Source: an uncultured Clostridia bacterium | GTDB lineage: Bacteria; Bacillota; Clostridia; Lachnospirales; Anaerotignaceae | Direction: 5' to 3' | DNA: 11,183 nt | Assembly: GCA_958420075.1 (NCBI GenBank) | Contig: CATZIM010000035.1 | Span: 1-11,183 of the forward strand | In this document: in pieces, positions 1 through 5,963 of the stretch | How the letters are laid out: each line of letters starts with the position of its first letter | How positions within the stretch are numbered: position 1 is the stretch's first letter | Notes under the pieces: model-generated | The model's database searches: none | Told to the model about the DNA's origin: nothing | The model's input: only the letters and a program-made list of their open reading frames with translations | Program-made: the position numbers and the translations under genes

Positions 1-54
1 TTCAATGGAAACGGAAAAAGGGCAGCGTATTAGTGGCGTCTTCATAAAAAAACA

Positions 55-97
55 AAGCAAGCTGAAATCCTTATATATAAAGGATTCCAGCTTGCTT
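55..97. terminator. Strong intrinsic terminator, probably bidirectional, after the CNNM/CorC gene
   Basis: Two 18-nt arms (55-72 and 80-97) are complementary with a single mismatch and enclose a 7-nt loop (73-79). On the minus strand the hairpin is followed by a T-rich run with seven consecutive T at 45-51, and it lies about 67 nt past the stop codon of the CNNM/CorC gene, so it should end that transcript. On the plus strand it is followed by TTATTTTTAT, so it could also stop transcription entering from the left edge. The hairpin and its flank resemble the terminator at 1801-1839. Confidence 0.85.
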
Positions 98-163
98 ATT
101 TTTATAAGATTTTATTTGATATGTTTTCTAAAGAAAAATTTGCTTTTCTCTCCGCCTTTTTTC

Positions 164-1489
164 TTATTCCGTTTCTGTATTTTCTTCTTTTTTCGGTTTC
201 ACAAGGACTGTGGTGCCCAAAATCCGGTGGTTATCCACGTTATGCACCTGTATCTGCATTTCTTCCGTATCCACCAGGAAGGATGTGCCGTCATCAGGCA
301 CATGCCCCAACACACCGCAGATATAACCGCCAAAGGTTTCATATTCTTCCACTGGCAGTATCACGTCCAAAGCTTCTGCCACTTCTTCCAGATCCGCGCT
401 GCCGGCAACCTTCCATTCCATATCACCGGTACGCACAATTTCCGCTTCTTCCACTTCTTCTTCCTCTTCGTAGAAATCGCCCACCAGAAGCTGCATAATA
501 TCCCGCAGGGTGATAATACCGCTCAAACCGCCGTATTCATCCAGCAAAATGGCAAAGTATTTTCTTTCCCGCTTCATATTGGTCAGCAGCACGTCTGCTT
601 TCACTGTTTCCGGTACAAAATAAGGTTTGTCTACGGCATTTGCCATAACGCTTTCCCGGCTTCTGTCTGCCAAACGGAAAAAGTCTTTTGTATCCAGCAC
701 ACCGATGATGTCGTCATCGTCCTCCCCACTGATGGGGTAATAGGTAAAGCGGCTGTTCTGAATGGTTTCTTCCCAGACAGTCATATCGTCGTCCATATCC
801 AGCATCACCACATCCACGCGATGGGTGCACACTTCTTCCACAGATGTATCATCAAACGCAAATACGTTCTGAATCATTTCCACTTCTTCTTCATCAAAAG
901 TACCTTTTTCGTTGCCTGCTTCCAGCATCATGCGAATTTCTTCCTCAGAAACTTCTTCGCCGTTGTCGTTCGGGTCAATGCCCACCAGACGCAAAATGCC
1001 GTTTGTGGAAACAGTCAGCAGCCATACCAAAGGGGCGGAAATTTTATAAACCGCCGCCAGCAGACCAGAAAGGCCCAATGCCAAAGATTCGGATTTTTTC
1101 ATGGCAACACGTTTTGGTACCAGTTCGCCGAATACCAGGTTAAAGTAAGCCAAAACAACAGTAATCACCAGCAGACACACAGACTTCAGTACATTTTCCG
1201 GAATCCCAATGCCTGTAGCTGCCAGAGCCGCCGCCAGAGGGCCTGCGAAGCTTTCTGCCGCAAACGCACTGGAAAGCATCCCCGCCAGGGTGATGGCTAC
1301 CTGAATGGTGGCAAGGAATCTTGCGGGCTGTTCTGTCAGATTTACCAGACGTCCTGCCCGTTTATCTCCGTCCTGTGCCATTTTCTTCAATTTCGTTTCA
1401 TTTGTGGAAATGACCGCGATTTCCGCACTTGCAAATATGGCGTTCAACGCAATCAACACTACTTGTAACAATAAAGGTTCCCAACTCAT
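164..1489 (-). CDS. CNNM/CorC (HlyC, 'hemolysin') family membrane protein, putative Mg2+/divalent cation exporter
   Basis: The protein has the three-part CNNM/CorC layout (residues counted from the longest ORF start at 1498). A DUF21 transmembrane domain (about 7-175) carries the family motif ELVPKR at 125-130. Next comes a paired CBS region (about 210-340, with DEYGGLSGIITLRD at 320-333), then a C-terminal CorC/HlyC domain (about 350-435). At about 441 residues the length is normal for the family. Bacterial relatives such as MpfA of Staphylococcus and YhdP of Bacillus are linked to Mg2+ export; the name hemolysin is historical. I prefer the second ATG (1489): GGAGG at 1500-1504 lies 10 nt before it but only 1 nt before the first ATG (1498). 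The gene stands alone, with its own terminator at 55-97. Its long leader contains a small ORF and a hairpin, which suggests regulated read-through. Acidic stretches (for example EEEEEVEEAE at 344-353) are expected cytosolic. The family call is secure; the ion is inferred. Confidence 0.93.
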   Translation of the reverse strand: MSWEPLLLQVVLIALNAIFASAEIAVISTNETKLKKMAQDGDKRAGRLVNLTEQPARFLATIQVAITLAGMLSSAFAAESFAGPLAAALAATGIGIPENVLKSVCLLVITVVLAYFNLVFGELVPKRVAMKKSESLALGLSGLLAAVYKISAPLVWLLTVSTNGILRLVGIDPNDNGEEVSEEEIRMMLEAGNEKGTFDEEEVEMIQNVFAFDDTSVEEVCTHRVDVVMLDMDDDMTVWEETIQNSRFTYYPISGEDDDDIIGVLDTKDFFRLADRSRESVMANAVDKPYFVPETVKADVLLTNMKRERKYFAILLDEYGGLSGIITLRDIMQLLVGDFYEEEEEVEEAEIVRTGDMEWKVAGSADLEEVAEALDVILPVEEYETFGGYICGVLGHVPDDGTSFLVDTEEMQIQVHNVDNHRILGTTVLVKPKKEENTETE

Positions 1490-1499
1490 AGTTCTCATT

Positions 1500-1504
1500 C
1501 CTCC
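1500..1504 (-). promoter_or_regulatory. Ribosome binding site deciding the CNNM/CorC start
   Basis: GGAGG on the minus strand lies 10 nt before the ATG at 1489 but only 1 nt before the ATG at 1498. The closer ATG is too near to be used efficiently, so the protein most likely starts MSWEP. Confidence 0.7.
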
Positions 1505-1553
1505 GTTTTGATTCTTCCAAAAATTATGATGTTCTATACATTCTTACAAACAC

Positions 1554-1597
1554 AAAAAGGCATACTCTACCCCTTCCGATTCCGGGCAGACTACACC
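1554..1597 (-). terminator. Terminator-type hairpin in the leader of the CNNM/CorC gene (putative attenuator)
   Basis: On the minus strand the arms at 1597-1584 and 1572-1559 form a 14-position stem. Ten pairs are Watson-Crick, three are G-U wobbles and one is a G/G mismatch, around an 11-nt loop. The 3' arm is followed at once by TTTTT (1558-1554). This is the form of an intrinsic terminator, yet it sits between the leader promoter and the gene, about 65 nt before the start codon. Its 5' arm begins directly after the TAA of the small leader ORF. A ribosome ending translation there would cover the arm and hinder the hairpin. It could instead be the plain terminator of an independent small gene. 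Confidence 0.65.
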
Positions 1598-1669
1598 TTA
1601 CTCTCTTTTTCTGACATCAAAACGCTTTGGAATTGTTAAGTTGGCGTCCGTATCGCTGTCCGCGTCCAT
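1598..1669 (-). CDS. Small ORF, putative 23-aa leader peptide upstream of the CNNM/CorC gene
   Basis: An ATG-initiated ORF of 23 codons plus TAA begins MDADSDTDAN and ends with the basic stretch RKRE. Aspartate occupies positions 2, 4, 6 and 8. Upstream is AAAGGAG (1683-1689), 13 nt before the ATG, which is longer than ideal. A GTG four codons earlier is in frame but lies only 1 nt from the Shine-Dalgarno. An in-frame TAA further upstream limits the ORF. The GC content is gene-like while the flanks are AT-rich. The stop codon directly abuts the 5' arm of a terminator-type hairpin. This order (promoter, small ORF, terminator hairpin, large gene) is that of a leader-peptide attenuator. I do not recognise the peptide from a named family. 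Coding status is inferred from position and signals only. Confidence 0.55.
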   Translation of the reverse strand: MDADSDTDANLTIPKRFDVRKRE

Positions 1670-1682
1670 TCTTTTTGTCACA

Positions 1683-1689
1683 CTCCTTT
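1683..1689 (-). promoter_or_regulatory. Shine-Dalgarno of the leader ORF
   Basis: AAAGGAG on the minus strand lies 13 nt before the ATG of the small leader ORF. It matches the anti-SD well, but the spacing is longer than usual. Confidence 0.45.
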
Positions 1690-1702
1690 CAAATTAGAAC
1701 AT

Positions 1703-1731
1703 ATCATCTCATATTTCCTTTTGCCTGTCAA
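1703..1731 (-). promoter_or_regulatory. Sigma-A-type promoter for the leader ORF and CNNM/CorC gene
   Basis: A perfect -35 box TTGACA (1726-1731, minus strand) is followed after 17 nt by GATGAT (1703-1708), which matches TATAAT at 4 of 6 positions. Transcription would begin near 1696, giving a leader of about 200 nt before the CNNM/CorC start. The -10 box is weak. A second, weaker -10-like box (CATAAT, 1523-1528) lies after the hairpin and could be a separate promoter. Confidence 0.5.
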
Positions 1732-1800
1732 TTAATGAACCGTTAAGAAATCAGGCAAAACGCCAAGAAAGCCTTTGGGGACTTCTTCATAAAAAACAAA

Positions 1801-1839
1801 AAAGCCGGAATCTTTATCATGACAAAAGATTCCAGCTTT
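1801..1839. terminator. Intrinsic terminator of the AIR-synthase-like/aminotransferase operon
   Basis: The arms at 1801-1815 and 1825-1839 pair over 15 nt with one mismatch around a 9-nt loop. On the minus strand the hairpin is followed by TTTTTTGTTTTTT, 24 nt past the aminotransferase stop codon. The plus strand side is CCTATTTTT, so some bidirectional activity is possible. The hairpin sequence and the flanking CTTCATAAAAAA motif closely resemble the terminator at 55-97. Confidence 0.85.
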
Positions 1840-1862
1840 CCTATTTTTCTGTTTGTTTTATT

Positions 1863-3044
1863 TTATGCCTTCAGCCAGCCGTTTTTCTGCAAAAATTCAC
1901 GGATTTTCTCCATAGCCGTCTGCAGCTGTTCCATGCTGTAAGCGTAAGAAATACGCACATGTCCTTCGCCGCTTTCGCCGAAAGCATCGCCGGGCACTAC
2001 TGCCACACTGGCTTCATGCAGCAGACGTTCACAGAACTCCTGAGAAGTCAAGCCTGTCACGGCAATGGAAGGGAACACATAGAACGCCCCTCTGGGTTCA
2101 AAGCATGTCAGTCCCATATCGTTCAAGGCTTTCACCAGATACTGCCGTCTTTCGTCATAAGCCTCTCGCATGGCCCCCACATCGCTGTCGCAAAGGGCAT
2201 CATCCCGCAGAGCTTCTATAGCGCCGTACTGGCTCATGGTAGGGGTACACATGATGATGTAAGCATGTACCTTATTGATGACTTTCATCAGTTCTTTCGG
2301 CCCTGCCGCATAGCCCAAACGCCAGCCTGTCATGGAGAAAGACTTTGCAAAGCCGTTCAGTACCACTGTCCGTTCTTTCATGCCTTCCACAGAAGCAATG
2401 GAAACATGATTTTTGCCACCGTAAGTCAATTCCGCATAAATTTCATCGGAAATCACCAGCAAGTCGTGTTTGATGCAAACGGGAGCAATCCGTTCCAGAT
2501 CTTCCCGTTCCATAATAGCACCGGTGGGGTTATTGGGATAAGGCAGAATCAACGCCTTTGTTTTGGGTGTGATGGCTGCTTCCAGTTCTTCGGGCATGAG
2601 TTTGAAATCATTTTCCGCTTTGGTGGTCACTACCACAGGCACACCATGCTGCAACTGAATGGCAGGTTTATATGCCACATAGGAAGGTTCCACCACCAGC
2701 ACTTCGTCTCCCGGTTCCAGAATGGTACGCAGTGTTACGTCAATGGCTTCGGATGCGCCGATGGTGCAAAGAATCTGGTCTGTGTCATAGTCCAGATCAA
2801 AGCGGCGTTTCAGATAATGGGCAATTTCCTCCCGCAGTTTGGGCATGCCCCAGTTGGAGGAATATCTTGTTTTCCCTTCTGCCAGAGAATCCATGGCAGC
2901 TTTGCGCACACGTTCCGGTGTTTTGAAATCCGGTTCCCCAACGCCAAGGGAAATGACGTTATCCATGGTTGCTACAATATCAAAAAATTTCCGAATACCG
3001 GAAGGCGGCAGAACCGCCACATGTTTTGCTGTAAAATCTCTCAT
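1863..3044 (-). CDS. PLP-dependent class I/II aminotransferase (aspartate aminotransferase-like)
   Basis: The 393-residue protein is a full-length fold-type I aminotransferase of the class I/II family. Visible signature elements are the GEPDF segment (36-40) and NNPTG (171-175). D200 and Y203 in SDEIYAEL contact the cofactor, K234 in GFAKSFSMTGWRLGY is the Schiff-base lysine, and R364 in HVRISYA is the expected substrate carboxylate-binding arginine. It should transfer an amino group between an amino acid and a 2-oxo acid in the cytosol; the donor cannot be read from the sequence. The start ATG has AGAAGGTG 5 nt upstream. It lies 22 nt after the AIR-synthase-like gene, so the two are almost certainly one transcript, closed by the terminator at 1801-1839. 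Many Clostridial genomes name such proteins aspartate aminotransferase or PatA-like. The family is certain, the exact substrate is not. Confidence 0.95.
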   Translation of the reverse strand: MRDFTAKHVAVLPPSGIRKFFDIVATMDNVISLGVGEPDFKTPERVRKAAMDSLAEGKTRYSSNWGMPKLREEIAHYLKRRFDLDYDTDQILCTIGASEAIDVTLRTILEPGDEVLVVEPSYVAYKPAIQLQHGVPVVVTTKAENDFKLMPEELEAAITPKTKALILPYPNNPTGAIMEREDLERIAPVCIKHDLLVISDEIYAELTYGGKNHVSIASVEGMKERTVVLNGFAKSFSMTGWRLGYAAGPKELMKVINKVHAYIIMCTPTMSQYGAIEALRDDALCDSDVGAMREAYDERRQYLVKALNDMGLTCFEPRGAFYVFPSIAVTGLTSQEFCERLLHEASVAVVPGDAFGESGEGHVRISYAYSMEQLQTAMEKIREFLQKNGWLKA

Positions 3045-3066
3045 TTCTACACCTTCTCTTTCGTAA

Positions 3067-4059
3067 TTATAATTTCACCTGATACAGGGCGTCGCTTTTG
3101 GGCTGTTCCAACACCCGTTCTTTGCCCTGTTCCAAAATGGTCTTTCCGCTTTCTGTAATGCGGCCAATGACGGCCGCTTCAATGCCAGCTGCCGCCAGTT
3201 TTTTCACCAACTCCGCTCCGTCAAAAGCGGAAATAATCATGGTGCCGCTGGAAATCAGGAGCAAAGGTTCAATGCCTGCTTCTTTGCAGACTGCCTTTGT
3301 TACTTCTTTGATGGGAATATTGTCCGCAAAGACCTGTACGCCTTTTCCAGAACATTCCGCCAGTTCCCAGACTGCCCCCAAAATGCCCCCTTCTGTGGCG
3401 TCATGCATGGCTGTTGCACCGTGTTCCATGGCAATGCGACTTTCGGTACCTACGGACAAATAGCCTTTCATGTCTTTGGCTTCTTCCAGCAGTTCTTTGT
3501 CAATGCGTTGTGCCAGCACATCCTCATGTTCGTGGGCAATGATGGCAGTACCTTCCAGACCTGCCCACTTTGTCATGATGACATCCTGTCCCACTTCCGC
3601 GCCGCCGGTGCAGACCATTTTCCGGTTTCTGGTCTTGCCGATGACTGTAGCGGAAATCACAGGTTTTGTCACCGCATCTGTCACTTCTGTATGGCCACCC
3701 AGCACTTCAATGCCCAGTTCCGCTGCCGCTTTCAGGGTGCCATGCATGAGTTCTTCCAGCATAGCCTCATCGCTTTGAGGCGGCAGAAGCACTGTCATCA
3801 AAATCCCCACTGGTTCTGCCCCTGCGGAAAATACGTCGTTACAGTTGATATGTACCGCCAGATAGCCGGTATCTTTTGTTGCGCCAGTGATGGGGTCTGT
3901 AGAGAACACGCACAGTTCCTCTTTGGGGTCCATGGCGGAACAGTCCTCCCCTGTTTTGGGACGCACCACAATATCATCCCGATGAACTTTGCTGTGTGTC
4001 ACCGGGTCTAAAACGATCCGCTCCAGTATTTGCGGCGGAATCTTACCAATTTCAAACAT
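3067..4059 (-). CDS. AIR synthase-related (PurM/HypE/ThiL superfamily) protein
   Basis: The 330-residue protein has the two-domain PurM-like fold of ATP-dependent enzymes. The N-terminal half holds TGEDCSAMD (36-44), STDP (53-56), the NCNDVFSAGAEP segment (72-83) and GGHTEVT (121-127). The C-terminal half holds HDATEGGILGAVWELA (219-234), typical of PurM/HypE C-terminal domains. Automated pipelines often label such proteins HypE, the hydrogenase maturation carbamoyl dehydratase. True HypE ends in a PRIC-type tail whose last cysteine carries the thiocarboxamide, whereas this protein ends YQVKL without that cysteine. A HypE role is therefore unlikely and the substrate is unknown. The start is ATG 4059, with AAAGGAGA at 9 nt. 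The longer frame to 4128 runs through a leader hairpin and lacks a Shine-Dalgarno. It heads a two-gene operon with the aminotransferase, which hints at a shared amino-acid or cofactor-related pathway. Confidence 0.88.
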   Translation of the reverse strand: MFEIGKIPPQILERIVLDPVTHSKVHRDDIVVRPKTGEDCSAMDPKEELCVFSTDPITGATKDTGYLAVHINCNDVFSAGAEPVGILMTVLLPPQSDEAMLEELMHGTLKAAAELGIEVLGGHTEVTDAVTKPVISATVIGKTRNRKMVCTGGAEVGQDVIMTKWAGLEGTAIIAHEHEDVLAQRIDKELLEEAKDMKGYLSVGTESRIAMEHGATAMHDATEGGILGAVWELAECSGKGVQVFADNIPIKEVTKAVCKEAGIEPLLLISSGTMIISAFDGAELVKKLAAAGIEAAVIGRITESGKTILEQGKERVLEQPKSDALYQVKL

Positions 4060-4068
4060 ACTATCAAA

Positions 4069-4076
4069 TCTCCTTT
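4069..4076 (-). promoter_or_regulatory. Ribosome binding site deciding the AIR-synthase-like start
   Basis: AAAGGAGA on the minus strand lies 9 nt before the ATG at 4059. This strong site rules against the upstream in-frame ATG at 4128. Confidence 0.85.
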
Positions 4077-4099
4077 TTCGGTCAGAAGCACTTTCGTGC

Positions 4100-4136
4100 A
4101 AAAAAGAAGCCGCACTGGGCAGTCCCACAGCACAGC
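4100..4136 (-). terminator. Terminator-like hairpin in the leader of the AIR-synthase-like gene (possible attenuator)
   Basis: On the minus strand 4136-4124 pairs with 4119-4109: eight pairs including three G-U, a 2-nt bulge, then GGG/CCC around a 4-nt ACTG loop. The sequence TTCTTTTTT follows (4108-4100). Next comes a compact GCAC-GAAA-GTGC hairpin (4099-4088). It lies between a candidate promoter and the start codon. The wobble pairs and bulge make it weaker than the other terminators here. Confidence 0.4.
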
Positions 4137-4159
4137 TATGTTTCTTTTCCCTGTGTACT

Positions 4160-4165
4160 ATTTTA
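4160..4165 (-). promoter_or_regulatory. Candidate extended -10 promoter of the AIR-synthase-like/aminotransferase operon
   Basis: TGGTAAAAT on the minus strand gives a TGn extended -10 with TAAAAT, about 100 nt before the start codon. No good -35 box is seen at 17 nt. A TTGACA exists further upstream at the VanW terminator flank, but no -10 box fits it. Confidence 0.4.
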
Positions 4166-4243
4166 CCACAGTCTGTATCACAGGAACAGAAATTTTTCTT
4201 CTCCCATTTCCGAATCTTCTAAAAATAGTGTCAAAATGCAAAA

Positions 4244-4272
4244 AAGGTGTCTGCAAATTCTGCAAACACCTT
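4244..4272 (-). terminator. Intrinsic terminator of the VanW-family gene
   Basis: Arms of 12 nt (4272-4261 and 4255-4244 on the minus strand) pair with one non-Watson-Crick position around a 5-nt loop and are followed by TTTTTT. The hairpin lies 6 nt past the VanW stop codon. Confidence 0.88.
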
Positions 4273-4278
4273 ATATGC

Positions 4279-5760
4279 TTATTGAATGCCAAAGCCCGGC
4301 TGTTCTGTAGATGCCGTATCTTCTTTCGCTTCTTCTGTTTTTTCTTCCGCTTTCTTGGTGCCTACGGTCACCTGATCCGCTGTGGCACGGTAAGAAGAAG
4401 AACTGAACCATTCCCGGCTCACCTGTTTTCCGTTTTCGTAAACGATCTTGTAAACGCTTACTTTTGCGCCGGTTTTCCCGGTGGAAGTTACCTTCCGTTC
4501 GCCTTCCGGCATATCGGGATCTTCTGTCACCACTTCTGCCGGCTTCGGTATGGTTTCCTCATAAACGGTTTCATATTCCACGCTATGACCGCTGCTATGA
4601 ATTTCATGACCATAAATATTCATGACCAGATTGCCGCCGCTGGCATAAGCTTCAATCAATACAGGATATTCTGTATTATTCTTGAACTTCAGATCTTTAT
4701 AATTGCCTGCTACCGCCGCGTCACGGCCCAAAGGCACATACCCTACGGTCATGGAATGGGGATGGCGTTCCACAATCTCCAGTTCCGCTTCCAGAACGGC
4801 GTTATACAGTGTTGTAGTTACCTGACATACACCGCCGGCAACGTCTTTTTCCACTTTACCGTTGTTGTATACGGCAGCGTCTTTGTAACCGCCTTCATAA
4901 GTCTGAGGTCCCAGTTCCACATTGGCGGAGAATGTTTCTCCCGGCGCCAATACAGTGCCGTTGATGTAGTTACATCCCACTTCCAGATTGGTATTTCTGT
5001 TTTTGTCACTCATGGTATAAGTGGTTTTATAAGAACCGATCAGGTCTGTTACATGGCTATTTGCCTCTGCTGTGATCTTAGGTTCTTCCACTTCCGCCTC
5101 AATTTTGGCGGTACCGCTCATACGGGTATCCAAAACAGCTGCCGCGTTGGCTTCTGTTTTTTCCTGATCCATGATACGACCGGTTTCTTCTGGCGTCACC
5201 ACAAATTTCCCGTTTTTCCGGCTGACGGTACTGTCTACGGCATGACGGTCGAATTCTTCAGCGATTTCTGTCAGTTTCGCTTTCATTTTTTCTGTGTCAT
5301 AGGAATATTCCAAAGGAATGTCAACGCCGTCTTTCAGCAGCTGCGCCCCTACCTGAAAACGTTCTTTATCTGTGCCTTCTCTGCCGGTATTATATGCCTG
5401 CTCTACGGCTTCTTCCAGATGGTAGCCAGCACCCAGGTCTGTAAAAGGCACTTCCCATTTTGTTTCCTCATCATACTGGAATGTGAGCACCTGCCCACTG
5501 ACTTCTGTCACATACTTTTCTTCCAGTGTCGCCAACGCTTCTTCCTGGCTCATGCCTTCCAGAGAAATGCCGTCTACGGTCACGCCCTGATAAATGCCTT
5601 CTGCAGAAAGGAGTTTCAGCACCTGATGTCTGTGATAGAAATAATATCCCAGAACACCTGCCAGAACCACCAGAACCACTATCAATGCCCCGATCATTAT
5701 TTTCTTTTTATGCGCCTCATGACGGGCTTCCCGCCTGTGGCTTCTTACACCCTTTTGCAA
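4279..5760 (-). CDS. VanW family protein, membrane-anchored, with PG-binding-4 and G5-like domains
   Basis: Residues are counted from the longest frame (ATG 5829). A basic N-terminus (30-43) precedes one membrane segment (44-66), so the bulk faces outward. A PG_binding_4-like region follows (about 110-240), then the VanW domain (about 260-405, with FSANVELGPQTYEGGY and the characteristic AGGVCQVTTTLYNAVLEAEL). A G5-like segment (about 425-490) and an acidic low-complexity tail complete it. VanW was named from vanB vancomycin-resistance clusters, but such proteins are widespread in Clostridia, and no other van gene is here, so resistance should not be inferred. A role at the cell wall is likely. 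Start choice: ATG 5829 has no Shine-Dalgarno and sits inside the 5816-5897 inverted repeat. TTG 5760 has GGGGG 5 nt upstream and gives a natural short basic N-terminus. I prefer TTG, moderately. The gene is monocistronic, with a terminator at 4244-4272. Confidence 0.9.
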   Translation of the reverse strand: MQKGVRSHRREARHEAHKKKIMIGALIVVLVVLAGVLGYYFYHRHQVLKLLSAEGIYQGVTVDGISLEGMSQEEALATLEEKYVTEVSGQVLTFQYDEETKWEVPFTDLGAGYHLEEAVEQAYNTGREGTDKERFQVGAQLLKDGVDIPLEYSYDTEKMKAKLTEIAEEFDRHAVDSTVSRKNGKFVVTPEETGRIMDQEKTEANAAAVLDTRMSGTAKIEAEVEEPKITAEANSHVTDLIGSYKTTYTMSDKNRNTNLEVGCNYINGTVLAPGETFSANVELGPQTYEGGYKDAAVYNNGKVEKDVAGGVCQVTTTLYNAVLEAELEIVERHPHSMTVGYVPLGRDAAVAGNYKDLKFKNNTEYPVLIEAYASGGNLVMNIYGHEIHSSGHSVEYETVYEETIPKPAEVVTEDPDMPEGERKVTSTGKTGAKVSVYKIVYENGKQVSREWFSSSSYRATADQVTVGTKKAEEKTEEAKEDTASTEQPGFGIQ

Positions 5761-5815
5761 ATAAACCCCCAACTTTCTATAACAGTTGTTTTCGCTTTTC
5801 CGCAATGACAGAAAA

Positions 5816-5897
5816 ACGGCTTCGCCCATACAAGTGTATTGGATTCAGACATACATTATACCAGAAACCAATACTTCTTCTATCATAGCGAAGCCGT
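5816..5897. repeat. 82-bp inverted repeat, possible terminator of the vWA operon
   Basis: Perfect 10-nt inverted arms (5816-5825 and 5888-5897) enclose 62 nt. Nested inside is a second inverted pair, GTATTGG (5836-5842) and CCAATAC (5868-5874). On the minus strand the outer 3' arm ends in TTTTT, so the structure could act as a large-loop terminator 67 nt past the double-vWA gene. The spacing is unusual for a classic terminator. A small mobile palindromic element (MITE- or REP-like) is the alternative, although no target-site duplication is evident. Confidence 0.45.
5855..5860 (-). promoter_or_regulatory. Extended -10 promoter element for the VanW gene
   Basis: TGGTATAAT on the minus strand is a perfect TATAAT with a TGn extension. 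The -35 position (17 nt upstream) is poor, as is common with extended -10 promoters. Transcription would begin near 5848. The box lies in the loop of the 5816-5897 inverted repeat. Confidence 0.55.
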
Positions 5898-5963
5898 ATG
5901 AAAAAAACAATATCAATTATAATAAATTTCCTTACATTTTTATTACATAATTGGTTCACAAAC

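Larger units (their letters stand above)
1499..1862. other. 364-bp intergenic region between the CNNM/CorC gene and the aminotransferase gene
   Basis: Read on the minus strand this region holds, in order, the aminotransferase terminator (1801-1839), the TTGACA promoter (1703-1731), the small leader ORF (1598-1669), the terminator-type hairpin (1554-1597) and an AT-rich stretch ending in the GGAGG of the CNNM/CorC gene. I saw nothing matching the M-box or the yybP-ykoY riboswitch. Confidence 0.6.

Noticed and set aside
1..54. Possible end of a plus-strand gene, with a frame stopping at TAG 31-33
   Set aside because: Several frames stop within this stretch and about ten codons cannot identify a gene. 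The bidirectional look of the 55-97 hairpin would suit a convergent neighbour, but nothing more supports it.
5..1468. Long plus-strand open frame of 487 codons opposite the CNNM/CorC gene
   Set aside because: It is the complement of a clear CNNM/CorC coding frame, its translation is rich in F, H, C and Q without domain motifs, and it runs through the terminator and the complementary strand. The similar plus-strand frames at 1959-3158 and 4030-5808 are rejected for the same reason.
1499..1700. Mg2+ riboswitch (M-box) or Mn2+ riboswitch (yybP-ykoY) in the CNNM/CorC leader
   Set aside because: I saw none of the conserved core sequence of either class. The leader is better explained by a small ORF and a terminator hairpin.
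4060..4128. N-terminal extension of the AIR-synthase-like protein to ATG 4128
   Set aside because: The internal ATG 4059 has an excellent Shine-Dalgarno, the protein alignment pattern begins there, and the extension lies in the leader hairpin region.
4279..5760. Vancomycin-resistance cluster
   Set aside because: Only a VanW-family protein is present. There is no VanA/VanB ligase, VanH, VanX, VanY or VanRS, and VanW proteins are common in Clostridia without resistance.
5777..5959. 60-codon minus-strand frame across the palindrome region
   Set aside because: It has no Shine-Dalgarno, overlaps the promoter and the inverted repeat, and lacks gene-like composition.
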